Both the position numbers and the translations under genes were made by a program. This document shows, one piece after another, positions 13,082 to 26,400 of a stretch of 64,000 bases of DNA. The notes below the pieces were generated by a model that was not told the DNA's origin, made no database searches, and worked only from the letters and a program-made list of their open reading frames with translations. The DNA comes from Hypomesus transpacificus. Taxonomy: Eukaryota; Chordata; Actinopteri; Osmeriformes; Osmeridae. Position 1 is the stretch's first letter; the number at the start of each line of letters is the position of its first letter. The stretch covers positions 14,696,908 through 14,760,907 of the forward strand of contig NC_061061.1 of NCBI RefSeq assembly GCF_021917145.1, given 5' to 3'.

Positions 13082-13868
13082 GTAAGGCCTGTATTTGCAC
13101 TGAATGTTGTCATAAGTGCTAAAGAAGGTGTGTGCTGTGTGGTGGTAGAGCTCTTTCAGACATACTTAACAGAAAGATATTTGTACTTTATTTGACTTGC
13201 AGTGACTTGCAGTGACTCGTGTCACTTTTGAAGAAAAGTGGAGTGCTATGATATTGCAATACTTGACTCTTGAATATGCAAAGAAGGCTGGTTTGGAAAC
13301 AGGTTTGGAGTGGGCAAGTAAAGCTAGTTAGCCCTACTTTAAAGCATGTCTGTTCAGTTTTCAGTCATGACCTTGGAGTACAGTGTGTATCTTCATTGTG
13401 ATATGACATGAATGAATAAGATAAGCACTCCGTTTCATTTTGAGATGGGTAAGGATGACCTCTTTTCGAGACTTTATTGCAGAACGGTCCTGCCATATAC
13501 TCCCATGTGGTAATTCTCTTATCTAGACGAAAGGGAAAGTGGATGTCCTAATCTGGTCATGCGGCTGGGTTTGTTTTAATGGCAAAGTCTAGTCAAGACT
13601 GTGGTGTCATGAAGAGGCTTTGAACAAGCGTGTGGGGGTGGAGGCAACCAAAGACCAAATATATCCACGTTTATGACCTTTATACTTCTCCAGCAAGTAG
13701 TTTATGGCTGAAGGGGACTATGTTCAAATGTGCCTTTAGGGCCTTAAGTTAACAGCATTGTGCTTTTGTAGTTTCCTGGGTCCAGTTATGAAGATTGTAA
13801 TACTATTGAATCCTACTTAAGTGAGTCCAAGGTGTGGTGTTAAACTGTCTGATAGGAGAAATAAGTGT

Positions 13869-14174
13869 CTCCAACACAGTGGCGGATCTATGGGGTGGTA
13901 AGGAGTGGCAGCTGCCACCCCAATAAAAAATACCGCAACCCCAATCTTCCCATGGAAAAATATTATTTATACATTACAGAACATTTCAATAAATAATATT
14001 AATGTAACTGTTTAATTTAAACTACAATGTTCTAGCCTAATCATTTACCATAGGGAGTACTGTACTCCCCCTACTTTGGGTTTGATTCGCCTCCAGGAGG
14101 CCACCCAACAACTTCCGTCTGCCATCCCATTGCCACCGCGAATGAAAATCTCTAGATCCGCCCCTACTCCAACA
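13869..14174. mobile_element. hAT-like MITE with perfect 8-bp target duplication
   Basis: The element proper is 13877-14166 (290 bp). The left end CAGTGGCGGATCTA pairs with the right end TAGATCCGCCCCTA, giving terminal inverted repeats with two mismatches. It is flanked by identical 8-bp repeats CTCCAACA at 13869-13876 and 14167-14174. The ends and the 8-bp duplication fit a non-autonomous hAT element. The identical flanks suggest a fairly recent insertion. It sits 278 bp upstream of the lmna start codon. Confidence 0.85.
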
Positions 14175-14443
14175 CAATTGTGACGGGATATTGTGAGCAA
14201 ACTTGCACATGACGCTTACAACTCATATGACCCTCCACTTGCAGAGAACACATTATACACGCTATCAGAAGTTACCCATGTCTGCGACAGACAATTAAGA
14301 CAAAGCATTAGGAGATGGGAAGCATCATTCCTTATCCAACATCTGACCGCCAGCTCTTTTCCTCTTTCCCCCTCTTGACCCTCTTCAGCTAGCCCCCCCC
14401 CCCCCCCTCTTCCTAAGCCTCTCTTTGAGCCTCCAGAGCTACC

Positions 14444-17400
14444 ATGGAAACCCCAGGTCAGAAGCGTAGCGGCCGTCCCGGGGCCGCCTCCCCTGCCCGC
14501 ATCTCACGGCTGCAGGAGAAGGAGGACCTGTGCAACCTCAACGACCGGCTGGCCATCTACATCGACAAGGTGCGCTCGCTGGAGACGGAGAACGCCGGGC
14601 TGCGGCTACGCATCACCGAGTCTGAGACAGAGATCAGCCGTGAGCTCACGGGCGTCAAGACGGTCTATGAGACCGAACTGGCTGACGCCCGCAAGACCCT
14701 GGACTCGGTGGCCAAGGAGCGGGCGCGCCTGCAGCTGGAGTTGAGCAAAGTCAGAGAGGAGTACAAGGAGCTCAAAGCCAGGTAGGACCACACATGGATA
14801 CCAGGGGCTGTACTTAAGGTCTCTTTACCTCAAGAATCCATGCTATTGATTTCATTGTAACTTACCAAGATCACATTATTTAGATGGAGTATGCTGAACG
14901 GGAGTAGGTGGTGAGATGTGGCACGATTTGTTCCTGTCCAAAGATCATGTCTACCAGCCACTACTAGTTACTCTACCGCATGTTTATTGGTCAATAGAAA
15001 ATAACTTTTCAGTATGATTCCTTAGATTTACGTCTATTTATCGTAATGCTTGTTTACAGCCGCATATCATTGATGTGAAGCTGTGGGGAACAAAGAGATA
15101 ATGGTGAAAACAAGGAACATATGTGGTGAAGCGTGGCACTTCTGTAAACTGAGGAGGGCTGGCCTCGTACAGTAACCTGCTATTCGAAGTACACGTTCAG
15201 GTATTCCAATGTTGCAAAATGTTCCACTCCCCTTCCATTTCAACATGGCGCTGACTCAACAGTTAGCTGGCCATTTTCTGCAGAGCATATTGATATGAGT
15301 GACAGATCAAAATTACATCTATTAATGTTTCCTATATGTCACAGTGAGTAAAAACAACCTGGATAATGCTACACCTCCACTTTTACCATATTTCATAAAT
15401 CCCATAACTCAAGGCTATACATACAGGGGTATTGGTTAAGAAAGGGGTATGAAGACCAACAAAACTTAAGGACCTGGAGACCACATTCCAGGTGATTGAA
15501 TAGGCCCTCAAGCTAGTTGTGAAATACAGCTTTCTGGCTTCAGGCCCATTAGGACCTGAACCTTGTGGGCACAGCCAGGCCCGCACCTCTGACAAACACA
15601 TTGCTCCGTTTCCTTTGAATAACAAGTCTGAGTCATTCAACAACCCAAGCATCCCAGGCATGCTCGAGAGGATCATTATCCATCCCCAAAGATGCTATTC
15701 AATCAATCCCAGAGACCAGGTTTACCAGTTTATACCTTCAACCTCTCTGATATTCTAGGCAAATCCACTGAGGTATCCAAATCATTATTCTAATGTTCAC
15801 CATGCATCCCATTCCAAGCGACACTATTTGATGTCGAGTTTGGGTTTGGGTAACTCCAGGCTCATTCTCACCACAGTAAAATGCCCCTGCACTCTCTCCC
15901 TGTAACATGCTGATTCCTGCTAATAACTTCCCAAGAATGTGTTGCAGTCTTGGTGAAGTCAAACTGGGGTTAGTGTGTCTGAGAGAATGAAATCGACCAA
16001 TAAATAAGACCTGGCCTTTGCGTGGATCCTACCCATACAAAAGGCTTTATCTTTTATGCAGCAGGTTTTTCTCTCGGGAAACCGAACAGGGAAAATATTG
16101 CCAAACCAGTGGAAGCTTACTCAACTGAACATTCCTTTACTTGTTGTTAATGTTCATTAGAAATGTAGAAATGATGTTGTCTGAACATGAAAATGCATGG
16201 TGGGCAAGAGCTACTGAGCACTGTAGCTTTTTAAAGAATGTAGTGAATCCTTGTATAGTGCTGCAAATGTACCCAGGTTTGGGTGGGGCCTGACCAGGAA
16301 AAGCCTTTGTCTTTACTTGTATTTTTGGGGCGTCGGCCTTTATGAGGGTGTGGATTCCTACTGTTGACATAAGTGAATTGGAGCATTTGGAAATCATTGT
16401 TAGTGATGTGTGTGGTAAGGTAGATGAGCAAGGGTCTATTGGGGCATTGAAACATAAAAGTGAGGTGGGTTGGTGGTAAAGGACCCATTCAGCCTCACAA
16501 TCAAACTATTCACATTGTCATATCATTAGGTTCTTTTGATGCATAGGCGGTGGAAATGTCTCAGTCGTTCTGACTCATGCTCTACGCAGAAGCCAACCTG
16601 TTTGCCAGTGTTTGGTTGCCATGGGCCCCGGGAGTCCTGGCATGGGCGTGCGACAGGGTGGTGACTCAGAGGTATTTTTTCCTTTTTTTTCTCTCTTCTT
16701 CTCAGGGCCCCAGAGACTCTGGGAATGGGCTGACTGGAACCCTCAGTCCAGGAAGCGGGTTATATGTAGACTTCCACACTAGAGTAGTGAGTCATATGTT
16801 TATTAATACTAACAGATTGATACTGGCTCCCCTATTGGGTTAGAAAGACATGGCGAACTCGACAAACAAACGGAACATCTATTCTCATTTTGAAATGCAA
16901 CTGTTTTGCTGCACGGCTGATGGAAATACAAAGAGTTGTTTTGTCTTCCTTTCAGCTGTTTCTTAGTGTTATTCAAATGTGAAACTCTAACTGTACCAAA
17001 CTGCTGCTCATTCCCTTGGCCTTTAGATTGACTCTACACTGTGTAGTGCAACAGTCAAAGGTGTCACTTATCATGGCTAGTATTTGGTCACACCTGTTCA
17101 GACATTTTTGTGGGCCCTCTACAGGCGTTTTTGTGTTTGTGTCACACATTTCCCCTTCAGGGTACTGGCCTAGAATGCTAACTACTTTGTACTAAAACAT
17201 GCATTGCCCTGTAAACGATTCACAATTATAAAGTAATATTTTACAAATAACAGGTGCTTGTGGAATGCAAGACACTAACCGAGAGCCTGATGGGCAAAAG
17301 CAGATGTCTTTTGATGGAAGCAGAAAGCTGATAATGAAAGGTTCAGACACAAGGCGCTACATGACGTTAAGCTAAAACAAAGAGCTACAGACCATAGCCC

Positions 17401-20400
17401 TATGTGGCCACATTTGTTTAGTTTAGTCATCCAGTCAGCATACTCATCTTGTGCACTGTAGAAGAGGCTGCAAGTTTGGGTCTCGTGCCCGCCAAGCACC
17501 TGAGCTGTGCCAATGACTGTGAAATATGAACATGTGTGGGGAAGCCCCCCTGAAACCGCGCTCCTAAAACACATTAGCCTTTGTGTAGAAATGGTTCCTG
17601 TAACACTTTCCTGTCTGTATCCATTGACATTTCGTTTTTTAAATGTATTTGATCAGCAGACGTATATCTGAAAAACATACAAAAACTGCATATAGTAAGT
17701 GCAGCAGAAAACCAAGGACTGGAAGGGCACAGTTGTAGAAGTATTCCAGTGGTTAGCTGTATTTTACAAGACCGTGAAATAAGAGCATACCTCTATTACA
17801 ATTTACAATATTGCATAATTACACAGATGGGCCAGTGCTAACAACATAAGCAACATTATCATATATCAAGTACGACATTGAAACATCTTAATGCAGGCAA
17901 TTGCTGCTGAGTAATTGCACAGTAATGTATGAATCCAATTAATGTGGATTTCCCCCCAAAGCATTGATCCAACCCTGCCTTTTGTGCACACCTGGATATG
18001 TAGACACTAACAATCACATGTGGTTCCTAGGTGATCAAGTCAATGTTACTTTTAAAATGTTCATGCTTTGGAGCTGTATATATTTTTGGTATAGAAGAAG
18101 TGTGAATGTCTCTCAAGCATCTAGTGTCAGGGCCTATCAGAGAGCACACCAGGAAATGTATGTATCAAACAGCGTAAACCCATTTCCTTGAGTGTGAATT
18201 TATTTCATTTCAGTTTCCTCTCAGTACTTCTCCCAGTCCTATCGAGCCCACACAGCAATAGTCATATGAACTCTGTAGCGTACACATGTCACCAAAAATA
18301 TTATACAGTCCACTTACTCAGAGTTGACAGAGGGAAAGTAGATCGTTTAGCCAGTTTCTGACTTTGTTTGACTTCTTGGAATGGGCAAACTCCTTCCCTC
18401 CCTCTGATCATCCATAAAGATGCCTCAAGACTCACATTCTTATCCTGGATCATATGTTAAAAGAGGAGGGAATAAAGACAGACTTTCAGAGGTTAAGGTT
18501 CCTGTCACAGAGGGAGGCTAGTCTATTGTTAGTCCTAATATTTGTGAAAACCATCGTTTTAATGAGTGAACAATTATTTATAGCCCAAGGAAGTTCTGAT
18601 GTCATTCTATTGCAGTCACTGATGTAATGCTCCCCTACCTTCCTTTGATCACACAGCAAGCCAGGCTTACATTTCACTGTACGACAGGAGGAATCCATTC
18701 AATCTCTTTGTCGATCTGTTATCACAAGATATTTTTGAGCTGGACATTTTAAGCTGCTTTGTCCTTTAATGGAGAAGAGCACACATGCACTCAGTCAATG
18801 ATGATGCAGCTGTGAAAGCTGTTTAAATGCTATGTGTTTTTTACACCCAAACCCTCCATTGAATGCATGCTGTAGGCCCTCAATACTGCAGGGTATGAAC
18901 GTCTTGCAAAAGGTCAAGAATGTGAGGAGATATGTTGGCGTCACACCCTTGTCTGCATTCTTGTGGATTTAGAGAAGATGGAAAACAAAGCTTTTCATCA
19001 GCACCTTTGCATTGAAAATTACGTTTTGAGTGAAACGTGTTCAGCAAAGGGGATTCAGGGTTTACTTTAGCCAACTGTCAGCTCTTCATACAACAGAATG
19101 AACAGTCAAGAAAGCGATATGTTTTGCATCCTCAGGAAAATTAAATGTCTACTATGACAACTGATTGTTCTATGTCTTCTCCCAGGAGGCATAGAATTCA
19201 GTGACACTCATGAGACGCCCGTCTCTGCTCCCTGTAATGTCTTCCCCCAGGGCAGCCCCATGCTCTTCCACAATGATCTCAGCCTGTATCATGTGACGTG
19301 AGACCTACCCTTCCCGTGTTGTGTGGTGCAAAGGGCCATCTAGACTCAAGGCTCTCTGGGTTTGGATGTGGGCCAAATGGGGGAACCCTTTTTCTTTTTT
19401 TCTTCAGTTTTTTAATGATGGTGCCAGGACTTCAGTAGGACTTTTTGATGCTAAGTGGTAGCTATTAGAAATGCAGTATCCCTATGGAACTGTCAGTCTG
19501 TGTAAGAGAAAGTATTTTACAGTACAGTCTCGTGGCTTCTTGCCCTACTTGCACAGTACACTGCAGCGGAAAACTCGCGAAAAAAAAACTCTGTATATGT
19601 GTTGGATGGCGTTGAGTTGAGTTCTGTTTAGATAATGAAAGAGTAGAGTTTATGCTTCACTGGACCCAGGACTGGGTTCTGAGAAGGGCAATGGTGGTTT
19701 GGAAAGACTGTGTGAGTGTGGAGAGAGTGGAGTTTATGGATAAGAGTTTCCATGGTACTCTGTTCTCCGCAGGATCCTGCCAAGCTGCATGAGTCACTTG
19801 ATGGCTGACGGGCTAAATCACTTTAAGATGCTGAAACACACAAACACACTCGCACAGGACCACACACACATACATTCTACTGATTGGGGAGTTCCCGTTT
19901 GCTAGTAGGTGAGTTGGGTGTGCCAACACTAACTTGCTTAACTTCAATTCCTTACAAGTCCTGTCAGTGATTCTTTACTCTAATGTACATTTGTGACCAA
20001 CTTTTCCATATAATTTGACTAGGCATGATGTTTGAATATGGGGCGATGCCTCCAGATGCTTTGCATTTAGTGTCACTCAGAACTTCCTTTGTTTGGTTCA
20101 GCTTATGAAATCTTAACTTGATTTTAAATGGTTTATCATCAACCTTCTAAATGGATTTTTCTTCAACATTATTTTGCGTCCTTTTGAAAATTATTTAGCT
20201 GGGAAAATGTTAACTGTCCTCCATGTTAGGATACAGCATGTAAAAATTGTATCCAGGCCCAATACTCTGTTAGTAACCCAGTTCTTCTTTCTTACTATTT
20301 GTGACGACTATGTCCACTAAATGTCAACTTCATTTGATGTGTTTCTCTCTCTCCGGATACTGTGTTTGATTGTGTCCCACGTTACCTCACAGCTGTTAGT

Positions 20401-23400
20401 TTAGCTGTTACAGTTTGTTAGCTTTCCCAGTGCTAACACCGATGCTAAACTAACTACACACGGCACACTTTTTGTTGCTGTTAGCTCCATGCTAATGTCA
20501 GCGCCACACCCTCTACTCCACCTACATGGCCCCAGCTCAGAAAGACTTTGCAGTAACCAAATGCAGCTGGGTGGAGCAGCAACCAAGGTCTCTCTGGAGA
20601 GCACTGAGTTGAAGACATATCTGACTGTTTATTCAACGGCAGAGCTAGCCACACCACAGTTTGTTGTTAATGTATACTGTTCAGGGTTTACCATAGTTGG
20701 CTGCATGGGAACAATTAGTTTCAGCCCATGTTATTTTATCTCCAGTATAGTAACTATGGTGGATTAAATGCTCTCAGAATGTCAGATGCAAAGATTTTTT
20801 TTTTTTCAATGTTAATAGTCTAGAGTATTTTCTGTGTTGAAAGGGCACTATTGAAGGACGACAGAGAAAGGTTACCTATACACTGGAAACATTTCCTTAT
20901 CTTGGAAAGATACTCTGATTAAACAAAGGTGATGGCTAGCCTTTTACACCCACCGGACACCGTGTCAAGACAGGCACCAGGTGTTTGACTAGCCGTAAAA
21001 TAATTATGAATAGCCCACACGCAGTCAGACCTGCATAAAAGGCTTTATCAGTGATTGACAGACTTTCCTTTCCATGTGGACAACTATGTGTTTGATATGG
21101 GGGACAGAGTGGGATGGATTTATGAAGGTACATTCAGTTGTCATGACTCCTTTTGTCCTGCTTTCTGTGGATGTCAGTGTTTACATTGTGTTTGCTGACT
21201 GTGAGTGTATAATGTTTGAGCAACAGTAACTGCTCTTTGGTGGTGTTATTGGATGTCGATATTTTGTATATCTTGCTCGCTTGTTGCACAACCCACCTCC
21301 ACCTCATGCCATGTCATAGGCCTTGAGGTCCTTTGCGCCAATCTCAAATGTTATGGTTGCTATAGTTGCACGTAAAACATGCATTTGTATCTCCAGTGAC
21401 ACATTGTATAGGGCTGTTGTTTGTGGAAAGTACTATTGCTATTTCTGGACTCTTTACTTAAATAGTGTTATTCATCTGCTTTTGGCTTCCTTACTCACTT
21501 CTTGTTCATATAGCCTCAATCTTTCCTAGAATCGCTCCACTGCATGTGTAGGTACCGTTTAACGTCCTGGCAGAAAAAAAAAATTGGAGGTGGGAACCTT
21601 TTGTAAGATTTCTGGCGGGAAAAAGTAGGGGAACCCTGGTGTATTCCCTAAATGTTGAAAGAATGACTCATCGTGCGACCCCACCCCTTTCCAGTTTACA
21701 CATGTCGACCAGACGGCCCGTGAATAAACACAGTGCCATAGTAGCACACCGTGCAGATCAATCAGCACTTCCAACTCCCCACAGAGGAATTCCGTTTGTA
21801 GTAGCACAGGAAGCGAACAAGGCGGTGAAGTGCTTCTCAGCCCCCGTGGCCTCACTGAGGGGACATGAAGCTTTTTGCACCCTCTGACTGTGGGCAACTC
21901 TACAGAAATGTAACATTGGTGCTACGCTGCTGATGGGTAAGGGTTGTGGTTTCCAGGTAGAGAGAAACATGATGGAGTTGGTTACTCCGACCTTTAACCC
22001 AGTAAGAGTCCAAGGTTTGCAATCTTAAATGACCCTAAATTGCATACTTAAACACATCCACAGTAAATGTTCTGCCAAACACGACAAACAATTTGGTGAA
22101 TGCAAAAGGTGTTGCTGAAAATGTATACATTTGTAATCATAAAGTATGTGGTGCCATTTAGTCATTTTGAATGTGGCTGAAACTGCAAAGTATCTAATTA
22201 GCAATTCATATTTTCTCAAAACCTCTTTGCTATTTCAATGATTTAGAGCAACATTATCTGTTTCATCTCAATGACAGGAGAAGTTTCCATCCTCAAATGT
22301 AGACATTTAGGCACTGTTCAGTGCATTCCTACCCTGTATTTAGGTATTACTTTTGAATTACTGTACCCTTTTTATAATGATGCATTGGCCGTGTCATAGA
22401 AATTATAGGCTAGACTTTCCAATGTAGGCTTACAAGGCTTTTCCACACTGTTCAGGTCTGGAATATCCTGAAAATAAACATTCACAATGAAAGGTCCACC
22501 TCCTTTTTCCTTTCTTTCCAATCCCCCAAAACGTGGAGGGGAAATGCCATACTGAAGGCCTGACAACTAGGCCCTGGTTGTCATAGTAACGACACAGCAA
22601 AACAGGGAGGACTGTGGGTTTCTTCTTTTTTTATTTTTTTGGTGCGGGGCGTGTAAGGCGCTCTCTATGCTCGTCATTGAGGTGGACAAAGATAGCAGTG
22701 AGTCACCCAAAGGCTGGGGGCTGAGCCGACACATTCCTCCTTTTATTATTTCTCCTCTCTTACTCTCTCTCTCACAAACACAAGCATCCACACTCTCATC
22801 TTTAGCCATGTTTCCCTTTTACTAGCTCGTTTCTTTCCCTAATACAAACGTTTTCTCAATTTCTTCTTCGTTCCAGTGTCTCCTTTGCTATACTCTATAT
22901 TCCGGTCAAATGTTTTTTGCCATTCCTGTTTAAAAACACAAATTCTTTTGACCTAATATAAAACAAAGAACAGCATATTATAGAGGAATGGTGTTTGTGA
23001 GTATTTGTGTAAAGGCTTAACCAACACACCATAAACTGGGCCAAAATGTATGTCCTTTGTGTCAGAGAGCAGAATTATTTCATCAAGATGAAACGGCGTA
23101 CTATACATGCACTCTCAGTATACACTTTCAACATGTTCTGTAAATATTTGATTTAAAGATGGAAAGGTGGTCTTAATGCCATTAGTAAAGCAGCACATAT
23201 GTATACAGATGATTCTAATTCTGTAAATAAGCGGTGTTTAGACTGGCTTGAATTCCTGTGGTACAGTATAGTATAAACTACAGATCATTCATAACTGGCA
23301 ACTGTTTGATGAACAAAATTAAACATAAATGCATGAACATCTGACTGTTCCAAGATTTAATGGAAACAAGGTTGAGCTTTATTTAAAATAGAAGTCAGTG

Positions 23401-26400
23401 CGGTCAATTCATGCAAAAGTCGAATGGGATAATTCAAATGGACAAACACAGTCACTCATGAAACAACAAACACATACTTGCGCACGCACACACACATGTA
23501 TTCATACACACAGCATTCAAACACATAAGTGCATAGTACATTTGTTGATTTTCTCACACCCTTCCCCTATTGTTGTAGTTGTGAGGTTATTCTGGAACAA
23601 TCCTGGAGATGAATGCATTTAAATACAATGCTAAATACATTTTTATGTTTAATTACATATATATATATTTTTTTTACAATAATTTGTCATTTTTATGACA
23701 TAAGGTCACACACCCATGCACCTTCAGCCAGTTTGGGACAATAGGCCTACAATTGAGTGCACATACTCATTTCTTTATGTTTAGGAATGCACACAAACAA
23801 CACATTCACACCTCATAACAACCAATAAGTAACAACCTTCTCTTAGGTTTCCTCCATGTTCCCTAAGCGCTATAATGTTAATTACCCATTTTATGGCAAC
23901 AATAAAAAATTTCCACCATAACAAAAAAATATCTAGCGTCTGCAAGAGTAAACAATTTATTGGGACCCAAGTTGTTAACCAGAGGGAACCCATCCGAGCC
24001 CAATGTACTCTGGGCAATATGGTTGAACTTTACAATTAGTCCAATTTCTATTTAAGCGGGCTGTTTCAATTCCCCCTAGTTCACCATCTAGGTAGTTGTG
24101 CTGTAATTTGCAGTAGGGTTTTGTGAGTTGATAGGCAGTTAAAGCTGCCATGTATGTTCTGTGTGTGTGTGTGTACTCTAAGCAAGCATGAGCATCTCTG
24201 AATGCTGGTCCATGTACTGACACTATTGTAGCATCAAGAGGGTGAGTTGCTTTGCTGGATACTTTACGGGGTGTGTAGGTGTCCACAAGGATCTGCATTT
24301 TATGGATAAGCAAGGGAAGCCTGTCTATGGGCGGACAGTTTTCTCAATCTGCAATGATAAAAAAAAAGAAAAAAAAGGGACGTTTTCAAGAGTCACATGA
24401 ATGGATGTGTGGGTGATTAGAAATGCTCCAGTTAATAGTGCTGGATGCTACCTCCAGATTTGTAAAACCCACAACCCCTGTTGTACACCAGGGCCTACAC
24501 AGCCTCTTCTGAAATGACAGAAGAACAGACTGATCTTCAGGACGATAAGCGAGAGCAAATGTATGACAACACATTGTATTCATGTTCATGTAGAGTATGT
24601 CACCACGCACGCACACATGTTAAACGTAGTTGAGTCTTATTGGAAGTATGGGCCTTTTCATTTGAAATGGGATCCACTCTTGGTTGGCAGCGTACGGGGA
24701 ACCATGAGGCCCGCCTGGGTGAGTGGAACCATGAGGCCCGCCTGGGTGAGTGGAACCATGAGGCCCGCCTGGGTGAGTGGAACCATGAGGCCCGCCTGGG
24801 TGAGTGGTCTGGAAGTCATCTCCCTAGCAGATGGCCATCATTAGTGACAATGAACACTCCAAATGTAATAACGGGTGGGGGGGGGGGGGGGGGGGGGCTT
24901 GGTTTCCTTCCTGGACCACCAAACTTTTTCTTTATCTTCTGTGCTTGGCCGTACAGCGGTTTTTCCTTGTACTCTTCCAAGTAGTTTGGTTGTTTTTTTC
25001 CTCTCTGTACCCACAATGCTGATTTTATTCCTTGGGAGCATTTACGGGATGTTTAACAGAACGCACGCACATGCAGACAAGCCTGAGTGTTTTTAATTTA
25101 ACGAAGATTTCCCGGAGAGCATTGCATGTTTCACTTCTGTTGGAAGCCCACAAGCAAATGGGTTTTTGTCCTTTTTAGGACGGGGCATTTCATTCCTTAA
25201 TGGCCCTTTCAAATATCTGCATCACCACAGTACTGCTGCTGATAGAGATGAGTCAAACAGAGGTCCTCAAATTAATTTGTGATGAGTAGTTATTGTTGTC
25301 CTAGGAAGGATTGTTATCATATGCTCATTATAGGATTGTGAAAGGGACTCATTTTTCACAATCACTCAACCTGGCGGGGAAGAATAAATAGGCTCAGGTT
25401 ATGTAACCAACTTGGGTTAATATGCTACCTGACATTATTAAGCCTCCAAGTTATTGCTCGATAATGGAAACAAACAGATGTTCTTTGTTACGGTATTTTA
25501 CCACTTTAACTCCATGTATATCTACTTCATCGTTCTCCTCAGGAATGGTAAGAAGGAGTCTGAGCTGGAAGCAGCTCTGGCCCGACTGAGGGACCTGGAG
25601 GCTCTGCTGAACTCCAAAGACGCTTCTCTGTCTACTGCCCTGGGGGAAAAGCGCTCTCTAGAAGTCGAAGTGAGGGACCTGAAGGCCCAGCTGGCCAAGG
25701 TAACATACCGTCAGACTTTTATACACACGCACATACACACGCAGTACATACACACACATTTTCACATAGTTTCCTACGAGGGCTTTATATCTGCACACAA
25801 TGGTTCACTGCCACAATAGGCTATTGTCCTAGCCCAAGCCACAGTTGTAGGCCTCGTTTTCTCAATGAAACTTGCCATGTGGTGAATGTTGACTGAATGG
25901 CTTTCCTGTGCCACCTACTGTTCACAGGAGGGAAGTACATCTTTGCAGCCAATTATTCTATGACCTCACAATTTCATTTAATCCGTTTAGTCATTTAGCA
26001 GACACTCTTATCCAGAGCGACTTACAGTAAGTACAGGGATGTTTCCCCCCCCCAGAGGCAAGTAGGGTGAATTGCCTTGCCCAAGGACACAACGTCATTT
26101 GGCACAGCCAGGAATTCAAACTGGCAACCTTCTGATTAATAGACTGATTCCCTAACCGCTCAGCCATCTAACCCCCCTTGCAATTTCTCTGCTTTTTTAA
26201 CTTCTCTCTCTTTCTCACCCACTCTCGCTGTGAAGTTGGAAAGCAGCCTGACCGATGCCAAGAAGCAGCTGCAGGATGAGATGCTCAGGAGGGTGGACGC
26301 GGAGAACCGCATGCAGACCCTCAAGGAGGAACTGGAGTTCCAGAAGAACATTTCCAACGAGGTGAGACAAACGTCGGCTTTCCCCCCCCCTTTTTTTTAA

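Larger units (their letters stand above)
14782..25542 (+). other. lmna: lmna intron 1
   Basis: This 10.8 kb intron has donor AG|gtagga and acceptor ctcctcag|G. A long first intron is the normal LMNA layout. It holds no supportable exon. Contents seen: a 27-bp minisatellite (24698-24805), a 21-G homopolymer (24877-24897), a CA tract near 23490 and an AT run near 23655. The rest looks like ordinary unique sequence. Confidence 0.9.

Noticed and set aside
12556..13195. Open frames of 100-146 aa upstream of lmna
   Set aside because: Shifting frames over a C-rich stretch with no homology. The region is better read as promoter or 5'UTR.
24563..24984. Frames containing repeated TMRPAWVSG or NHEARLGEW units
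   Set aside because: The 27-bp intronic minisatellite is a multiple of three; the repeats in protein are a by-product.
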